From positions 2,795,001-2,859,000 of the forward strand of contig NZ_CP133782.1 of the NCBI RefSeq assembly GCF_034351645.1: a stretch of DNA of 64,000 nucleotides, given 5' to 3'. Position numbers and translations under genes: made by a program. The notes below the pieces were generated by a model. It worked only from the letters and a program-made list of their open reading frames with translations. It did no database searches and was not told where the DNA came from. This DNA comes from Pseudomonas sp. DC1.2 (GTDB lineage Bacteria > Pseudomonadota > Gammaproteobacteria > Pseudomonadales > Pseudomonadaceae). The first letter of the stretch is position 1. Every line of letters starts with the position of its first letter. This document shows, piece by piece, positions 9,863 through 19,620 of the stretch.

Positions 9863-11317
9863 ATGTCGAAAGTAAAAGACAACGCTATTGATGCCGCCGA
9901 ACAGGCGTTCCTGGCACCGCAATCGCTGGCCGCACCCAGCTCTGCGTTCAACCAGATCGATAGCTTCAGTCATCAGTACGACCGTGGCGGCAATCTTACG
10001 GTCAATGGCAAACCGTCCTTCTCGGTGGATCAAGCCGCGACTCAACTGCTGCGTGATGGTGCTTCCTGGCACGACCTCAACGGCAGCGGCAAGATCGAAC
10101 TGACCTACACCTTTCTGACTTCTCAGACCTCGAACTTCAGCGGCCTGGGCGTCACCGGTTTCAGTCAGTTCAGCGCCTTGCAAAAAACTCAGGCCGTGCT
10201 CGCCATGCAATCGTGGGCGGATGTGGCCAATGTCACCTTTGCCGAAGCGGCCAAGGGTGGCGACGGTCACATGACCTTTGGTAACTACAGCGGCGGCCAG
10301 GAAGGCGCGGCGGCGTTTGCTTTTCTGCCAGGGACCGAGCCAGGCTACGACGGCCAATCCTGGTACTTGACCGGTAGCGGCTACAACGTTAACAAGACGC
10401 CTGGCGTGAATAATTACGGTCGCCAGACCCTGACTCACGAAATCGGCCACACCTTGGGCCTGTCTCACCCTGGCGACTACAACGCCGGCGAAGGCAGCCC
10501 GACTTACAACGACGCGTCCTACGGCCAAGACACCCGTGGCTACAGCCTCATGAGCTACTGGAGTGAAAGCAATACCAGCCAGAACTTCAGCAAGGGCGGC
10601 GTCGAAGCGTATTCGTCGGGCCCACTGATGGACGATATTGCGGCGATCCAGAAGCTCTACGGCGCCAACATGGACACCCGTACTGGAGACACCACCTACG
10701 GCTTCAACTCCAATGCGGGTCGTGACTTCCTGAGCGCGACGTCATCGAGCGACAAGCTGGTGTTCTCGGTTTGGGATGCGGGTGGCAAGGACACTTTCGA
10801 TTTCTCTGGCTTTACCCAGAACCAGAAGATCAACCTCAATGAAGCCTCGTTCTCAGACGTTGGCGGCATGGTGGGTAACGTGTCCATCGCCAAGGGCGTC
10901 ACAATCGAAAACGCCATCGGCGGTTCGGGCAATGACCTCTTGATCGGTAACAGTGCGGCCAACGAACTGAAGGGCGGTGCCGGTAACGACATCCTCTACG
11001 GCGCGGGTGGGGCGGACAAGCTGTGGGGCGGTGCAGGTTCGGACACCTTCGTGTTCGCCGCCAGCAGCGACTCCAAGCCAGGTGCAGCCGATCAGATCAT
11101 GGACTTTGTCAGTGGTCTGGACAAAATCGACTTGACCGGCATTACCAAAGGCGCGGGCCTGCACTTCGTGAATTCGTTTACCGGTGCGGCGGGCGATGCG
11201 GTGTTGACCTCCTCGGGTGGCAACAGCCTGTTGTCGGTGGACTTCTCCGGACACGGCGTGGCTGATTTCCTGGTCAGCACCGTTGGCCAGGCAGCTACCA
11301 CGGACATCGTGGCCTGA
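9863..11317 (+). CDS. aprA: Serralysin-type alkaline metalloprotease AprA/AprX
   Basis: A 484-residue extracellular zinc endoprotease (metzincin, M10B). The zinc site is [11 protein letters not shown] at 192-202 (ligands H192, H196, H202, catalytic E193), with the Met-turn SLMSYW at M230. RTX calcium-binding nonapeptides follow in the C-terminal third ([31 protein letters not shown]). The end, TTDIVA, is the uncleaved type I secretion signal, and there is no N-terminal signal peptide, as expected for export by AprDEF. The start is ATG 9863 behind AAGGAAG. It heads the aprA-aprI-aprDEF-prtAB-lipase cluster and is likely under Rsm control. In milk-spoiling pseudomonads this is the heat-stable caseinase. 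Confidence 0.97.
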   Translation: MSKVKDNAIDAAEQAFLAPQSLAAPSSAFNQIDSFSHQYDRGGNLTVNGKPSFSVDQAATQLLRDGASWHDLNGSGKIELTYTFLTSQTSNFSGLGVTGFSQFSALQKTQAVLAMQSWADVANVTFAEAAKGGDGHMTFGNYSGGQEGAAAFAFLPGTEPGYDGQSWYLTGSGYNVNKTPGVNNYGRQTLTHEIGHTLGLSHPGDYNAGEGSPTYNDASYGQDTRGYSLMSYWSESNTSQNFSKGGVEAYSSGPLMDDIAAIQKLYGANMDTRTGDTTYGFNSNAGRDFLSATSSSDKLVFSVWDAGGKDTFDFSGFTQNQKINLNEASFSDVGGMVGNVSIAKGVTIENAIGGSGNDLLIGNSAANELKGGAGNDILYGAGGADKLWGGAGSDTFVFAASSDSKPGAADQIMDFVSGLDKIDLTGITKGAGLHFVNSFTGAAGDAVLTSSGGNSLLSVDFSGHGVADFLVSTVGQAATTDIVA

Positions 11318-11332
11318 TCCACGGCAGCCAAG

Positions 11333-11358
11333 GAGAGCGGCGCCGATGCGCCGCTCTC
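11333..11358 (+). terminator. Strong intercistronic hairpin after aprA
   Basis: A perfect 11-bp GC-rich stem (GAGAGCGGCGC / GCGCCGCTCTC) around CGAT, 15 bp after the aprA stop and 56 bp before aprI. There is no T tract, so it is more likely a partial attenuator or 3'-end stabiliser that keeps aprA mRNA abundant relative to downstream genes than a full terminator. Confidence 0.6.
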
Positions 11359-11414
11359 TGGCCTTGCATCGCTGCCTGCTGTGAGTAAGGCTACGCGTTG
11401 GAGTAAAACCGCCT

Positions 11415-11837
11415 ATGACCCATAACGTTTTGATCTATAAAGCAACCGCGTGGCTGTTGGCGACGCTGATGATGTTTCTTGGAGATGTAACCATGGCAAG
11501 CAGCCTGAGATTAGCCGACCCGTCAGAATTGGCAGGGACATGGCACGCGACCTTGAGCGCCCCGGAAGACTCGTCCGAGTCGCTTTCGCAGCAAGACAAA
11601 CCCTCCAACGTTTGCGTTATTGAACTGGATAAAAAGCAAACGCTTGGCAATGGTGCGCAGTGCCTTAGTGCCTGGTTGAGCGACACCGCCATCGGCTGGT
11701 TCCCGGAGCCCGATGGCATTGCGATCACCGGCAAGGAAGGTTCCAGGATTGTATTTTTTAGTCGGCAACGTGCCGGTCTTTATCAAAGCACGTTGAAGTC
11801 AGGGCTGATCATTACGTTAACGCGCACCGCGTCTTGA
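11415..11837 (+). CDS. aprI: Periplasmic inhibitor of alkaline protease
   Basis: A 140-residue protein with a signal peptide (hydrophobic ATAWLLATLMMFLGDVTMAS, cleavage near residue 28). The mature start SSLRLADPSELAGTW matches the serralysin inhibitor family, whose N-terminal strand inserts into the protease active site. Two cysteines (VCVIEL, AQCLSAW) would form the disulfide of the lipocalin-like barrel. It protects the periplasm from AprA escaping the exporter. It sits between the protease and its exporter, the usual order. Confidence 0.93.
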   Translation: MTHNVLIYKATAWLLATLMMFLGDVTMASSLRLADPSELAGTWHATLSAPEDSSESLSQQDKPSNVCVIELDKKQTLGNGAQCLSAWLSDTAIGWFPEPDGIAITGKEGSRIVFFSRQRAGLYQSTLKSGLIITLTRTAS

Positions 11838-12045
11838 ACGGACGGTGTCAGACCAACGCACGTCGTTGAATATAACGCGCGCCCTCGCAGTTATAAGTGG
11901 CAGATGAATAACTGGCTTTGTTGTCCATAGAGAAGTTGTTATTCATTTGTAACGTACAACTGAGAGTAAATGTCTCGGCCCGTGGGCGGGCAGTTAATTA
12001 AAACCTCGCCAACGCAGAGCGGGGGTCTTACTTCAGGAAGAATCA

Positions 12046-13821
12046 ATGAAGATGGCGAAGGTCTCAGGGACCGCACCGTTATTCAAGGCGTTGGGCGACT
12101 ATAAAAGCACCCTGATCAGCGTGGGTTGTTTTACAGCACTGATCAACGTATTGATGCTGGTGCCGTCGATTTACATGCTCCAGGTTTATGACCGAGTACT
12201 TTCGTCGCAAAACCAAACCACACTCGCCATGTTGTCGTTGATGGTGGTCGGTTTCTTTGTATTTATCGGTTTGCTGGAAATCGTCCGCAGTTTCATCGTT
12301 ATCCGTATTGGTAGCCAATTGGAGCGACGCTTTAACCTGCGGGTCTATCAGGCCGCATTTGAACGCAATCTGTTCAAGGGCGAGGGCAACGCCGGCCAGT
12401 CACTCGGCGATTTGACCCATATTCGCCAGTTCGTTACTGGCCCGGCACTGTTCGCGTTCTTTGATGCACCCTGGTTCCCGGTGTATCTATTTGTGATCTT
12501 CCTGTTCAACGTCTGGCTGGGGGTATTGGCCACGGCCGGCGCGGTGCTGCTGATTGGCCTGGCGTGTCTCAACGAATTCATGACTAAAAAGCCGCTGGGA
12601 GAAGCGGCGGGCTATTCCCAGAAGTCCAGCCAACTGGCCACCAGCCACTTGCATAACGCCGAAACCATTCAGGCCATGGGCATGCTCGGCGCCTTGCGCA
12701 AACGTTGGTTTGAGGTTCACTCGCGCTTTCTCGGTTTGCAGAACCAAGCCAGTGACACCGGCGCCGTCATCAGTTCGTTAAGCAAAACCTTGCGCCTGTG
12801 CCTGCAATCGCTGGTGCTGGGACTCGGTGCCTTGCTGGTGATCAAGGGCGACATGACCGCCGGGATGATGATTGCTGGCTCGATCCTGATGGGCCGTGTC
12901 CTGAGCCCTATCGATCAACTGATTGCGGTCTGGAAACAATGGAGCGGCGCGAAACTCGCTTACCGTCGTCTCGACGCGTTGCTGCAAGCCTATCCACCCA
13001 GCGACGCTGCGATGGAGCTGCCGGCGCCCAAGGGGCAGATCAGCTTTGAACAAGTCAGTGCAGGCCCTCCGGGGCAACGCGCGGCGACTTTGCACCAGGT
13101 CAACTTCAGCCTGGGGGCCGGGGAAGTGCTGGGCGTGCTCGGGGCTTCCGGGTCCGGCAAATCGACGCTGGCCAGGGTGTTGGTCGGTGTCTGGCCGACA
13201 CTGGGCGGTACGGTGCGACTCGACGGTGCGGACATCCACCGCTGGAACCGCGACGACCTGGGCCCTTACATCGGCTACTTGCCCCAGGACATCGAATTGT
13301 TCAGCGGTAGCATCGCGCAAAACATCGCCCGCTTCCGGGACGCCGATTCGCAAAAAGTAGTGGAAGCGGCGCAACACGCCGGGGTCCATGAGCTGATCCT
13401 GCGTATGCCGCAGGGCTACGACACGGTGCTCGGTGAAGACGGCAGCGGCTTGTCCGGTGGTCAGAAGCAACGCGTCGCCCTGGCCCGTGCCCTTTACGGC
13501 AACCCGAGCCTGGTAGTGCTGGATGAACCGAACTCCAACCTTGACACCGTCGGCGAAGCGGCGTTGGCCAGCGCGATCGTTCACATGAAGGCTCGGGGCA
13601 CCACTGTGATTCTGGTTACTCATCGGTCCTCGGCACTCGCTCAGGCAGACAAATTGCTGGTGCTCAATGATGGACGTTTACAGGCCTTCGGCCACAGCCA
13701 GGACGTGCTTAAAGCGTTATCCGGCGCTCAGGAACACACACGAGAAAAACCTGCGCAAGCACCGGGTGGGCTCAGCATGAGCCGCCAGTATCAGCCCACG
13801 ACAAGGAATTCGGGTGTATGA
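12046..13821 (+). CDS. aprD: Type I secretion ABC transporter AprD
   Basis: A 591-residue inner-membrane permease-ATPase of the PrtD family. About six transmembrane helices fill residues 20-300. The ATPase half has Walker A GASGSGKST around 366-374, the signature LSGGQKQRVALA near 469 and Walker B LVVLDEPNSNLD near 490-500. It recognises the C-terminal signals of AprA and family I.3 lipases and powers their export through AprE and AprF. The start MKMAKVSG follows CAGGAAG. About 200 bp of leader without a gene separates it from aprI. Its last 4 bases overlap aprE (ATGA). Confidence 0.96.
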   Translation: MKMAKVSGTAPLFKALGDYKSTLISVGCFTALINVLMLVPSIYMLQVYDRVLSSQNQTTLAMLSLMVVGFFVFIGLLEIVRSFIVIRIGSQLERRFNLRVYQAAFERNLFKGEGNAGQSLGDLTHIRQFVTGPALFAFFDAPWFPVYLFVIFLFNVWLGVLATAGAVLLIGLACLNEFMTKKPLGEAAGYSQKSSQLATSHLHNAETIQAMGMLGALRKRWFEVHSRFLGLQNQASDTGAVISSLSKTLRLCLQSLVLGLGALLVIKGDMTAGMMIAGSILMGRVLSPIDQLIAVWKQWSGAKLAYRRLDALLQAYPPSDAAMELPAPKGQISFEQVSAGPPGQRAATLHQVNFSLGAGEVLGVLGASGSGKSTLARVLVGVWPTLGGTVRLDGADIHRWNRDDLGPYIGYLPQDIELFSGSIAQNIARFRDADSQKVVEAAQHAGVHELILRMPQGYDTVLGEDGSGLSGGQKQRVALARALYGNPSLVVLDEPNSNLDTVGEAALASAIVHMKARGTTVILVTHRSSALAQADKLLVLNDGRLQAFGHSQDVLKALSGAQEHTREKPAQAPGGLSMSRQYQPTTRNSGV

Positions 13822-15167
13822 GCAGCGCACGCATGAAGGCTGAAAACGAAGCCACGCTGGAACACGATTACATCGCCGAGCGTCCTGAACGCGACGCCCG
13901 TTTTTTTGCCCGGATGGGCTGGGTACTTGCCATCGTTGGGGCCGGCAGTTTTTTCACCTGGGCCAGCCTCGCGCCGCTTGATCAGGGTATTCCGGTGCAA
14001 GGCACGGTCGTGGTGTCGGGTAAACGCAAGGCTGTGCAATCGATGAGCAATGGCGTGGTCAGTCAGATTCTGGTGCGTGAGGGGCAGATGGTGAAGCAAG
14101 GCCAGCCGCTGTTCCAACTCGACCAGACCCAGGCTGCCGCCGATGTCGATTCGTTGCAAGCGCAGTACCGCATGGCGTGGGCCAGTGTCGCCCGATGGCA
14201 GAGCGAACGCGACAACCTCAAACAAGTGAATTTCCCCGCCGAGCTGAGCAACGAGGCGGACGCGCGGCTGTCGCTGGTGCTTGAAGGTCAGCGTCAATTG
14301 TTTAGCAGCCGCCGCGAAGCGTATTCCCGGGAGCAGGGCGCCCTGCGCGCCAACATCGAAGGGGCCAGCGCGCAACTGGCCGGCATGCGCCGCGCGCGCA
14401 CGGACTTGAGCGCCCAAGCCAGCTCTCTGCAACAGCAATTGAGCAACCTTCAGCCCCTGGCCGACAGCGGCTACATCCCACGTAATCGGCTCATGGAATA
14501 CCAGCGTCAGCTGTCGCAGATACAACAGCAACTGGCCGAGAATGCCGGGGAAAGCGGTCGGGTTGAGCAGGGCATCCTCGAATCCAGACTCAAGCTGCAA
14601 CAGCACATCGAGGAATACCAGAAAGAAGTCAGGAGCCAACTCGGCGACGCACAACTTAAAAGTGTGACCCTGAAGGAACAGCTGACTTCCGCCGGCTTCG
14701 ATCTGCAACACCGCGAGATCATCGCCACCGCCGACGGTATCGCCGTCAACCTTGGGGTTCACACTGAAGGCGCCGTTGTCCGCCAGGGCGAAACCTTGCT
14801 GGAAATTGTGCCTCAGGGCACCCGGCTTGAGGTGGAGGGTCACCTGCCGGTTAACCTGATCGACAAAGTCGGCGCCCATCTGCCGGTGGACATCCTCTTT
14901 ACCGCGTTCAACCAAAGCCGCACGCCAAGGGTCCCAGGGGAGGTCAGCCTGATCTCGGCGGACCAAATGGTCGACGAGAAAACCGGTGCGCCTTACTACG
15001 TGCTGCGCAGCAGCGTCAGTGATAAGGCCATGGAAAAGCTCAACGGCCTGGTAATCAAGCCGGGCATGCCGGCGGAAATGTTCGTGCGCACCGGCGAGCG
15101 TTCACTCCTCAACTATTTGTTCAAACCGCTGCTCGACCGGGCAGGCTCCGCGTTGACCGAGGAATAA
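13818..15167 (+). CDS. aprE: Type I secretion membrane fusion protein AprE
   Basis: A 449-residue HlyD/PrtE-family adaptor. A short cytoplasmic N-terminus is followed by one membrane helix (MGWVLAIVGAGSFFTWASLA, about residues 33-52). A lipoyl-like segment (VVSGKRKAVQSMSNGVVSQI), a long coiled-coil hairpin (about 100-300) and a beta-barrel C-terminal region follow. It bridges AprD to AprF across the periplasm. It is translationally coupled to aprD by ATGA and separated by 2 bases from aprF. Confidence 0.95.
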   Translation: MSSARMKAENEATLEHDYIAERPERDARFFARMGWVLAIVGAGSFFTWASLAPLDQGIPVQGTVVVSGKRKAVQSMSNGVVSQILVREGQMVKQGQPLFQLDQTQAAADVDSLQAQYRMAWASVARWQSERDNLKQVNFPAELSNEADARLSLVLEGQRQLFSSRREAYSREQGALRANIEGASAQLAGMRRARTDLSAQASSLQQQLSNLQPLADSGYIPRNRLMEYQRQLSQIQQQLAENAGESGRVEQGILESRLKLQQHIEEYQKEVRSQLGDAQLKSVTLKEQLTSAGFDLQHREIIATADGIAVNLGVHTEGAVVRQGETLLEIVPQGTRLEVEGHLPVNLIDKVGAHLPVDILFTAFNQSRTPRVPGEVSLISADQMVDEKTGAPYYVLRSSVSDKAMEKLNGLVIKPGMPAEMFVRTGERSLLNYLFKPLLDRAGSALTEE

Positions 15168-15169
15168 GG

Positions 15170-16540
15170 ATGTTCGGCTGTATGAATAAGCTTTCGATGC
15201 TTGCAGCGACGCTGGCGTTGCTGACCTGCAACAGTGTGATGGCCATGGGGCCGTTCGATGTTTACGAACAAGCGTTGCGCAACGATCCGGTGTTTCTGGG
15301 CGCCATCAAGGAACGCGATGCCGGCCTTGAAAATCGCATCATCGGCCGTGCCGGCCTGTTGCCCAAACTGGGATACAACTACAACAAGGGCCGCAACACG
15401 TCCAAGGTCACGTACCTCAACGATCGTGGGCAGAACCAGAGCGATGATCGCAACTACAGCAGTTACGGCTCGACCCTGACCCTGCAACAACCTTTGATCG
15501 ACTACGAAGCATACGCGGCGTACCGCAAGGGCGTGGCGCAATCGCTGTTTGCCGACGAAGCGTTTCGTGGCAAGAGCCAGGAACTGCTGGTTCGGGTGTT
15601 GGAAAACTACACCAAGGCGTTGTTCGCTCAAGACCAGATCGATATTGCCCAGGCGAAGAAGAAAGCCTTCGAGCAACAGTTCCAGCAGAACGAACACATG
15701 TTTCGCCAAGGGGAAGGCACCCGCACCGACATTCTGGAGGCCGAGTCGCGTTATGAATTGGCCACGGCCGAGGAAATCGAGGCCAGGGACGAGCAGGACG
15801 CTGCGTTACGTGAGCTGGGCGCGCTGATTGGCGGGCCGGCGCTTAATATCGCCGACCTGACACCGCTGGAGGAACACTTCCAGACCTTCACCCTGCAACC
15901 GGCCAATTACGACACCTGGCACGAGATGGCGGTGGCTAACAACCCGAACCTGGCGTCCCAACGCCAGGCCGTGGAAGTGGCGCGTTATGAGGTCGAACGC
16001 AACCGTGCCGGGCACATGCCCAAAGTCAGCGCCTACGCCTCGGTGCGCCAGAACGAGTCGGAAAGTGGCAACACCTATAACCAGCGCTACGACACCAACA
16101 CCATCGGCATCGAAGTCAACGTGCCGCTGTATGCCGGTGGCGGTGTATCGGCCGCGACGCGCCAGGCCAGTCGCAATATGGAGCAGGCCGAGTACGAATT
16201 GGACGGCAAGACCCGCGAAACACTGATCCAACTGCGTCGTCAGTTCAGCGCCTGCCTATCGGGCGTGAGCAAGCTGCGCGCCTATCAGAAAGCCCTGGTT
16301 TCCGCCGAGGCGTTGGTGATTTCGACCAAGCAAAGCATTCTCGGTGGTGAGCGAGTCAATCTGGATGCCTTGAATGCCGAGCAACAACTATTTACCACCC
16401 GCCGCGACCTGGCTCAGGCACGTTACGACTATTTGATGGCCTGGACCAAGTTGCATTACTACGCCGGGACCTTGAACGAACAGGACTTGGCCAGGGTTGA
16501 CGAAGCGTTTGGCCAAAACCAGAGGACCAAAAGCCGATAA
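15170..16540 (+). CDS. aprF: TolC-like outer membrane channel AprF
   Basis: A 456-residue outer membrane efflux protein with a signal peptide ending near NSVMAMGPFDVYEQAL. It has the two-fold repeat of TolC-family proteins: long helical hairpins alternating with strands (for example GSTLTLQQPLIDYEAYAAYR and IGIEVNVPLYAGGGVSAATR). The start ATG 15170 lies behind GAGGAATAAGG; ATG 15182 (MNKLSM) would also give a good signal peptide. It completes the AprDEF exporter. Confidence 0.94.
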   Translation: MFGCMNKLSMLAATLALLTCNSVMAMGPFDVYEQALRNDPVFLGAIKERDAGLENRIIGRAGLLPKLGYNYNKGRNTSKVTYLNDRGQNQSDDRNYSSYGSTLTLQQPLIDYEAYAAYRKGVAQSLFADEAFRGKSQELLVRVLENYTKALFAQDQIDIAQAKKKAFEQQFQQNEHMFRQGEGTRTDILEAESRYELATAEEIEARDEQDAALRELGALIGGPALNIADLTPLEEHFQTFTLQPANYDTWHEMAVANNPNLASQRQAVEVARYEVERNRAGHMPKVSAYASVRQNESESGNTYNQRYDTNTIGIEVNVPLYAGGGVSAATRQASRNMEQAEYELDGKTRETLIQLRRQFSACLSGVSKLRAYQKALVSAEALVISTKQSILGGERVNLDALNAEQQLFTTRRDLAQARYDYLMAWTKLHYYAGTLNEQDLARVDEAFGQNQRTKSR

Positions 16541-16550
16541 CACGCTGCAC

Positions 16551-16570
16551 GGCCCCCAGGATCGGGGGCC
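16551..16570 (+). terminator. Hairpin between aprF and prtA
   Basis: GGCCCCC / GGGGGCC form a 7-bp GC stem around AGGATC, 10 bp after the aprF stop and 31 bp before prtA. No T run follows, so it probably attenuates or stabilises rather than terminates; the downstream genes may be partly read through from the apr promoter. Confidence 0.5.
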
Positions 16571-16601
16571 TAACACTCTAAAAACAAGAATGTGAGAAGA
16601 C

Positions 16602-19565
16602 ATGCACAAGGACGTACAGATCAAGCCGATTGCGGTCGGCACGCTATTGCTCCTGGTTTGCGCACTGCCGGGCGTGGCCACGGCTCACTATCAGGAAGCC
16701 GGCACCCTCGGCGATCCCGTCAGTTGGCGATCAGCAGAGTTTCAGCGTGATTGGGGCCTGGGCCGTATGCAGGCCGATCAGGCTTACGCCGCCGGTATCA
16801 CCGGCAAAGGCGTGAAGATCGGCGCGCTCGACTCTGGCTTCGATGCCACTCATCCCGAGTTCGCCACTGACCGTTACCATCCGGTCATGGCCAGTGGCAG
16901 TTACGTCGATGGTTCGTCGTTTAACGTCGATGGCACCTTGAATGCCAATAACGACTCCCACGGCACGCACGTCAGCGGCACCCTCGGCGCCTCGCGCGAT
17001 GGCAACGGCATGCACGGTGTGGCGTACAACGCGCAAATCTATGTGGGCAACACCAACAAGAACGACAGCTTCTTGTTCGGACCCAATCCCGATCCGCGTT
17101 ATTTCCGTGCGGTGTACAACGCCCTCGCGGATGCGGGGGTGCGAGCGATCAACAACAGTTGGGGCAGTCAGCCGCCGGATGTCAGCTACCGGACCCTCGA
17201 TGACTTGCAGGCGGCCTACGCGCAACACTTCAACAAAGGCACTTGGCTCGATGCTGCCGCTGACGTTTCGCGTCGCGGTGTGATCAACGTGTTCAGCGCG
17301 GGCAACAGCGGTTATCCGAATGCCAGCGTGCGCTCGGCCCTGCCGTATTTCACGCCGGACCTTGAAGGACACTGGCTGGCGGTGTCGGGGCTGGATCAAA
17401 GCAATCAGCAGAAGTACAACCAGTGCGGTATCGCCAAATACTGGTGCATCACCACGCCCGGCGCGAAGATTGATAGCACCATTGCGGGGGGCGGTTACGC
17501 GATCAAGTCCGGCACCTCAATGTCGGCGCCCCACGCCACCGGTGCCTTGGCATTGGTGATGGAGCGCTATCCGTACATGAATAATCAGCAAGCACTGCAA
17601 GTGCTGCTGACCACCGCGACCCAACTCGACGGTTCAATCACTGATGCGCCTAACACGCAGGTCGGCTGGGGCGTTGCCAATCTCGACCGGGCGATGCGCG
17701 GACCGGGGCAATTGCTTGGGTCTTTCGACGCTAACCTGGGGGCAGGGCAAAGTGATGTATGGAGCAATGGCATCAGCGACAAGGCACTGATCCAGCGCCA
17801 GGCCGAAGACCTCGCCGAACACAACGCCTGGCAACAGACCTTGAAAAACAAAGGCTGGGAGAACGGTGTCCCGGTCGGTGCCAGCCAGCAGGATCAGACC
17901 GACTATGCCGTGGGCATGGCACGTGATGCGGCAGCGGCCACTCGGGTTTACCAAGGCAGCTTGATCAAGTCGGGTGCCGGACGGCTGATGCTGACGGGCG
18001 ACAACACCTTTCGCGGACCGACCACGGTCAATGGCGGCCTGCTGTCAGTCAACGGTTCACTGGCGTCCACGGTGATCGTCAATGAAAGCGCAACGCTGGG
18101 CGGCTCCGGCCGCATCGGCGCGCTGATCGCGAACGCGGGCGCCACCGTGGCGCCAGGCAACTCCATCGGCACCTTGCAGGTTAGTGGCGACGTCACGTTT
18201 GCGCCGGGCTCAACCTACGCCGTGGAGCTGTCGCCCACCCGCAGCGACCGTATCGTTGCAGGCGGCGCCGCCACAATCAATGGCGCCACGGTGAGCCTGT
18301 CCCTGGAAAACAGCCCGACCGTGCTCAGCCCCCAACAAGTGCAAAGCCTGCTCGGTCATCAGTACAACATTCTGCAAGCCGCGGGCGGTATTCAGGGGCA
18401 GTTCGGGACTGTGTTGCCGAACTACCTGTTCATTGGCGGCAGTCTGGATTACTCGGCGAACAGCGTTGCGCTGAGTGTGGTGCGCAACGCCACGAGCTTC
18501 GCCAGCGTTGGCCAAACGCCCAACCAGCGTGCCGTGGCCAACGCCGTGGAAGGGTTAGGGGCGGGGAACGCTCTTTTCGAAAGCCTGCTGCTGTCGCCCA
18601 CCGCCCGTTCCGCACAGCAGGCGTTCCAACAGTTGTCAGGGGAAATCTATCCAGCATTGAACTCGGTGTTGATCAACGACACCCGTTACCTGCGCGATGC
18701 GGTGGGTGAGCGTCTCAATGATGCACAAGGCACTCAAAGCAACGGCTGGGTCAAAGCCCTCGGAGCGTGGGGCAAGACCGATGAGCAAAATGACAGCGCC
18801 AGCTACACGACCTCGATTGGCGGCCTGTTAGCCGGTGTCGACGGTGCGGTGGATGAGCAAACCCGACTCGGCCTGGTCATTGGCTATAGCGACAGTGCGG
18901 TCAATATGGGGTCGCGAATGCACTCATCGGCACAGGTCGACAGTTATCACCTGGGGGCCTATGCCGGCCATGAACTGGGCGCATGGCGCTTGAGCGCCGG
19001 CGGTGCGTACAGCTGGCATCGCGCCAATGTCAAACGTGACCTGCAATACGCCGACGTCAGCGCCAGACAAAACGCCAAAGTCGATGCCGCCACCACTCAA
19101 GTGTTTGGCGAAGCGGCCTATAGCCTGAACCTGCAACCGTTGTTACTGGAACCCTTCGCCAATCTGGCCTACGTGCATCTCGACAGCGCCGGGTTCACCG
19201 AAACGGGTGACGCGGGCGCTTTGCAACGCCATGACGATCAACGCGACGCGGTGCTCGGCACCTTGGGCTTACGGGCACTGAAAACCGTCAATCTGTCCAG
19301 CCGGCAGTCACTGGACCTGAGCGCCAGCCTCGGCTGGCAGCACAACCTGAACACTATCGACGCTGAACAACACTTGGTATTCGCTAACGGCAGTGCGCCA
19401 TTCGCGGTGCAAAGCTCACCGCTGGTACGCGACGCGGCACTGCTCAATACGCGCGCTAGCCTGGCCTTGAGCCGGGATATTCGCTTGAACGTGGATTACG
19501 CCGGCCAACTGGCCAGCCGCGAGAAAAGCCATGGCCTCGGTCTGAGTCTCAACTGGCAGTTCTAG
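16602..19565 (+). CDS. prtA: Subtilisin-like serine protease autotransporter (PrtA type)
   Basis: A 987-residue type V secreted protease. It has an N-terminal signal peptide ([17 protein letters not shown]), then an S8 subtilase domain at about 40-375 with the triad D77 (ALDSGFD), H120 (DSHGTHVSG) and S306 ([12 protein letters not shown]). A passenger-associated repeat follows near 460-500 ([16 protein letters not shown]), then a linker with [16 protein letters not shown] beta-barrel autotransporter domain fills roughly the last 275 residues and ends in the outer-membrane signature LSLNWQF. It exports itself and does not need AprDEF. It is followed by a close paralog 55 bp downstream. Confidence 0.94.
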   Translation: MHKDVQIKPIAVGTLLLLVCALPGVATAHYQEAGTLGDPVSWRSAEFQRDWGLGRMQADQAYAAGITGKGVKIGALDSGFDATHPEFATDRYHPVMASGSYVDGSSFNVDGTLNANNDSHGTHVSGTLGASRDGNGMHGVAYNAQIYVGNTNKNDSFLFGPNPDPRYFRAVYNALADAGVRAINNSWGSQPPDVSYRTLDDLQAAYAQHFNKGTWLDAAADVSRRGVINVFSAGNSGYPNASVRSALPYFTPDLEGHWLAVSGLDQSNQQKYNQCGIAKYWCITTPGAKIDSTIAGGGYAIKSGTSMSAPHATGALALVMERYPYMNNQQALQVLLTTATQLDGSITDAPNTQVGWGVANLDRAMRGPGQLLGSFDANLGAGQSDVWSNGISDKALIQRQAEDLAEHNAWQQTLKNKGWENGVPVGASQQDQTDYAVGMARDAAAATRVYQGSLIKSGAGRLMLTGDNTFRGPTTVNGGLLSVNGSLASTVIVNESATLGGSGRIGALIANAGATVAPGNSIGTLQVSGDVTFAPGSTYAVELSPTRSDRIVAGGAATINGATVSLSLENSPTVLSPQQVQSLLGHQYNILQAAGGIQGQFGTVLPNYLFIGGSLDYSANSVALSVVRNATSFASVGQTPNQRAVANAVEGLGAGNALFESLLLSPTARSAQQAFQQLSGEIYPALNSVLINDTRYLRDAVGERLNDAQGTQSNGWVKALGAWGKTDEQNDSASYTTSIGGLLAGVDGAVDEQTRLGLVIGYSDSAVNMGSRMHSSAQVDSYHLGAYAGHELGAWRLSAGGAYSWHRANVKRDLQYADVSARQNAKVDAATTQVFGEAAYSLNLQPLLLEPFANLAYVHLDSAGFTETGDAGALQRHDDQRDAVLGTLGLRALKTVNLSSRQSLDLSASLGWQHNLNTIDAEQHLVFANGSAPFAVQSSPLVRDAALLNTRASLALSRDIRLNVDYAGQLASREKSHGLGLSLNWQF

Positions 19566-19620
19566 CGCGGTCATTTTCACTGCCACGGATTTTGGCAACA
19601 CAACTAAGGATGGTCGTTGG

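Noticed and set aside
13791..14966. 391-codon minus-strand frame opposite aprE
   Set aside because: Antisense to an established exporter gene, and the product shows no coherent domain.
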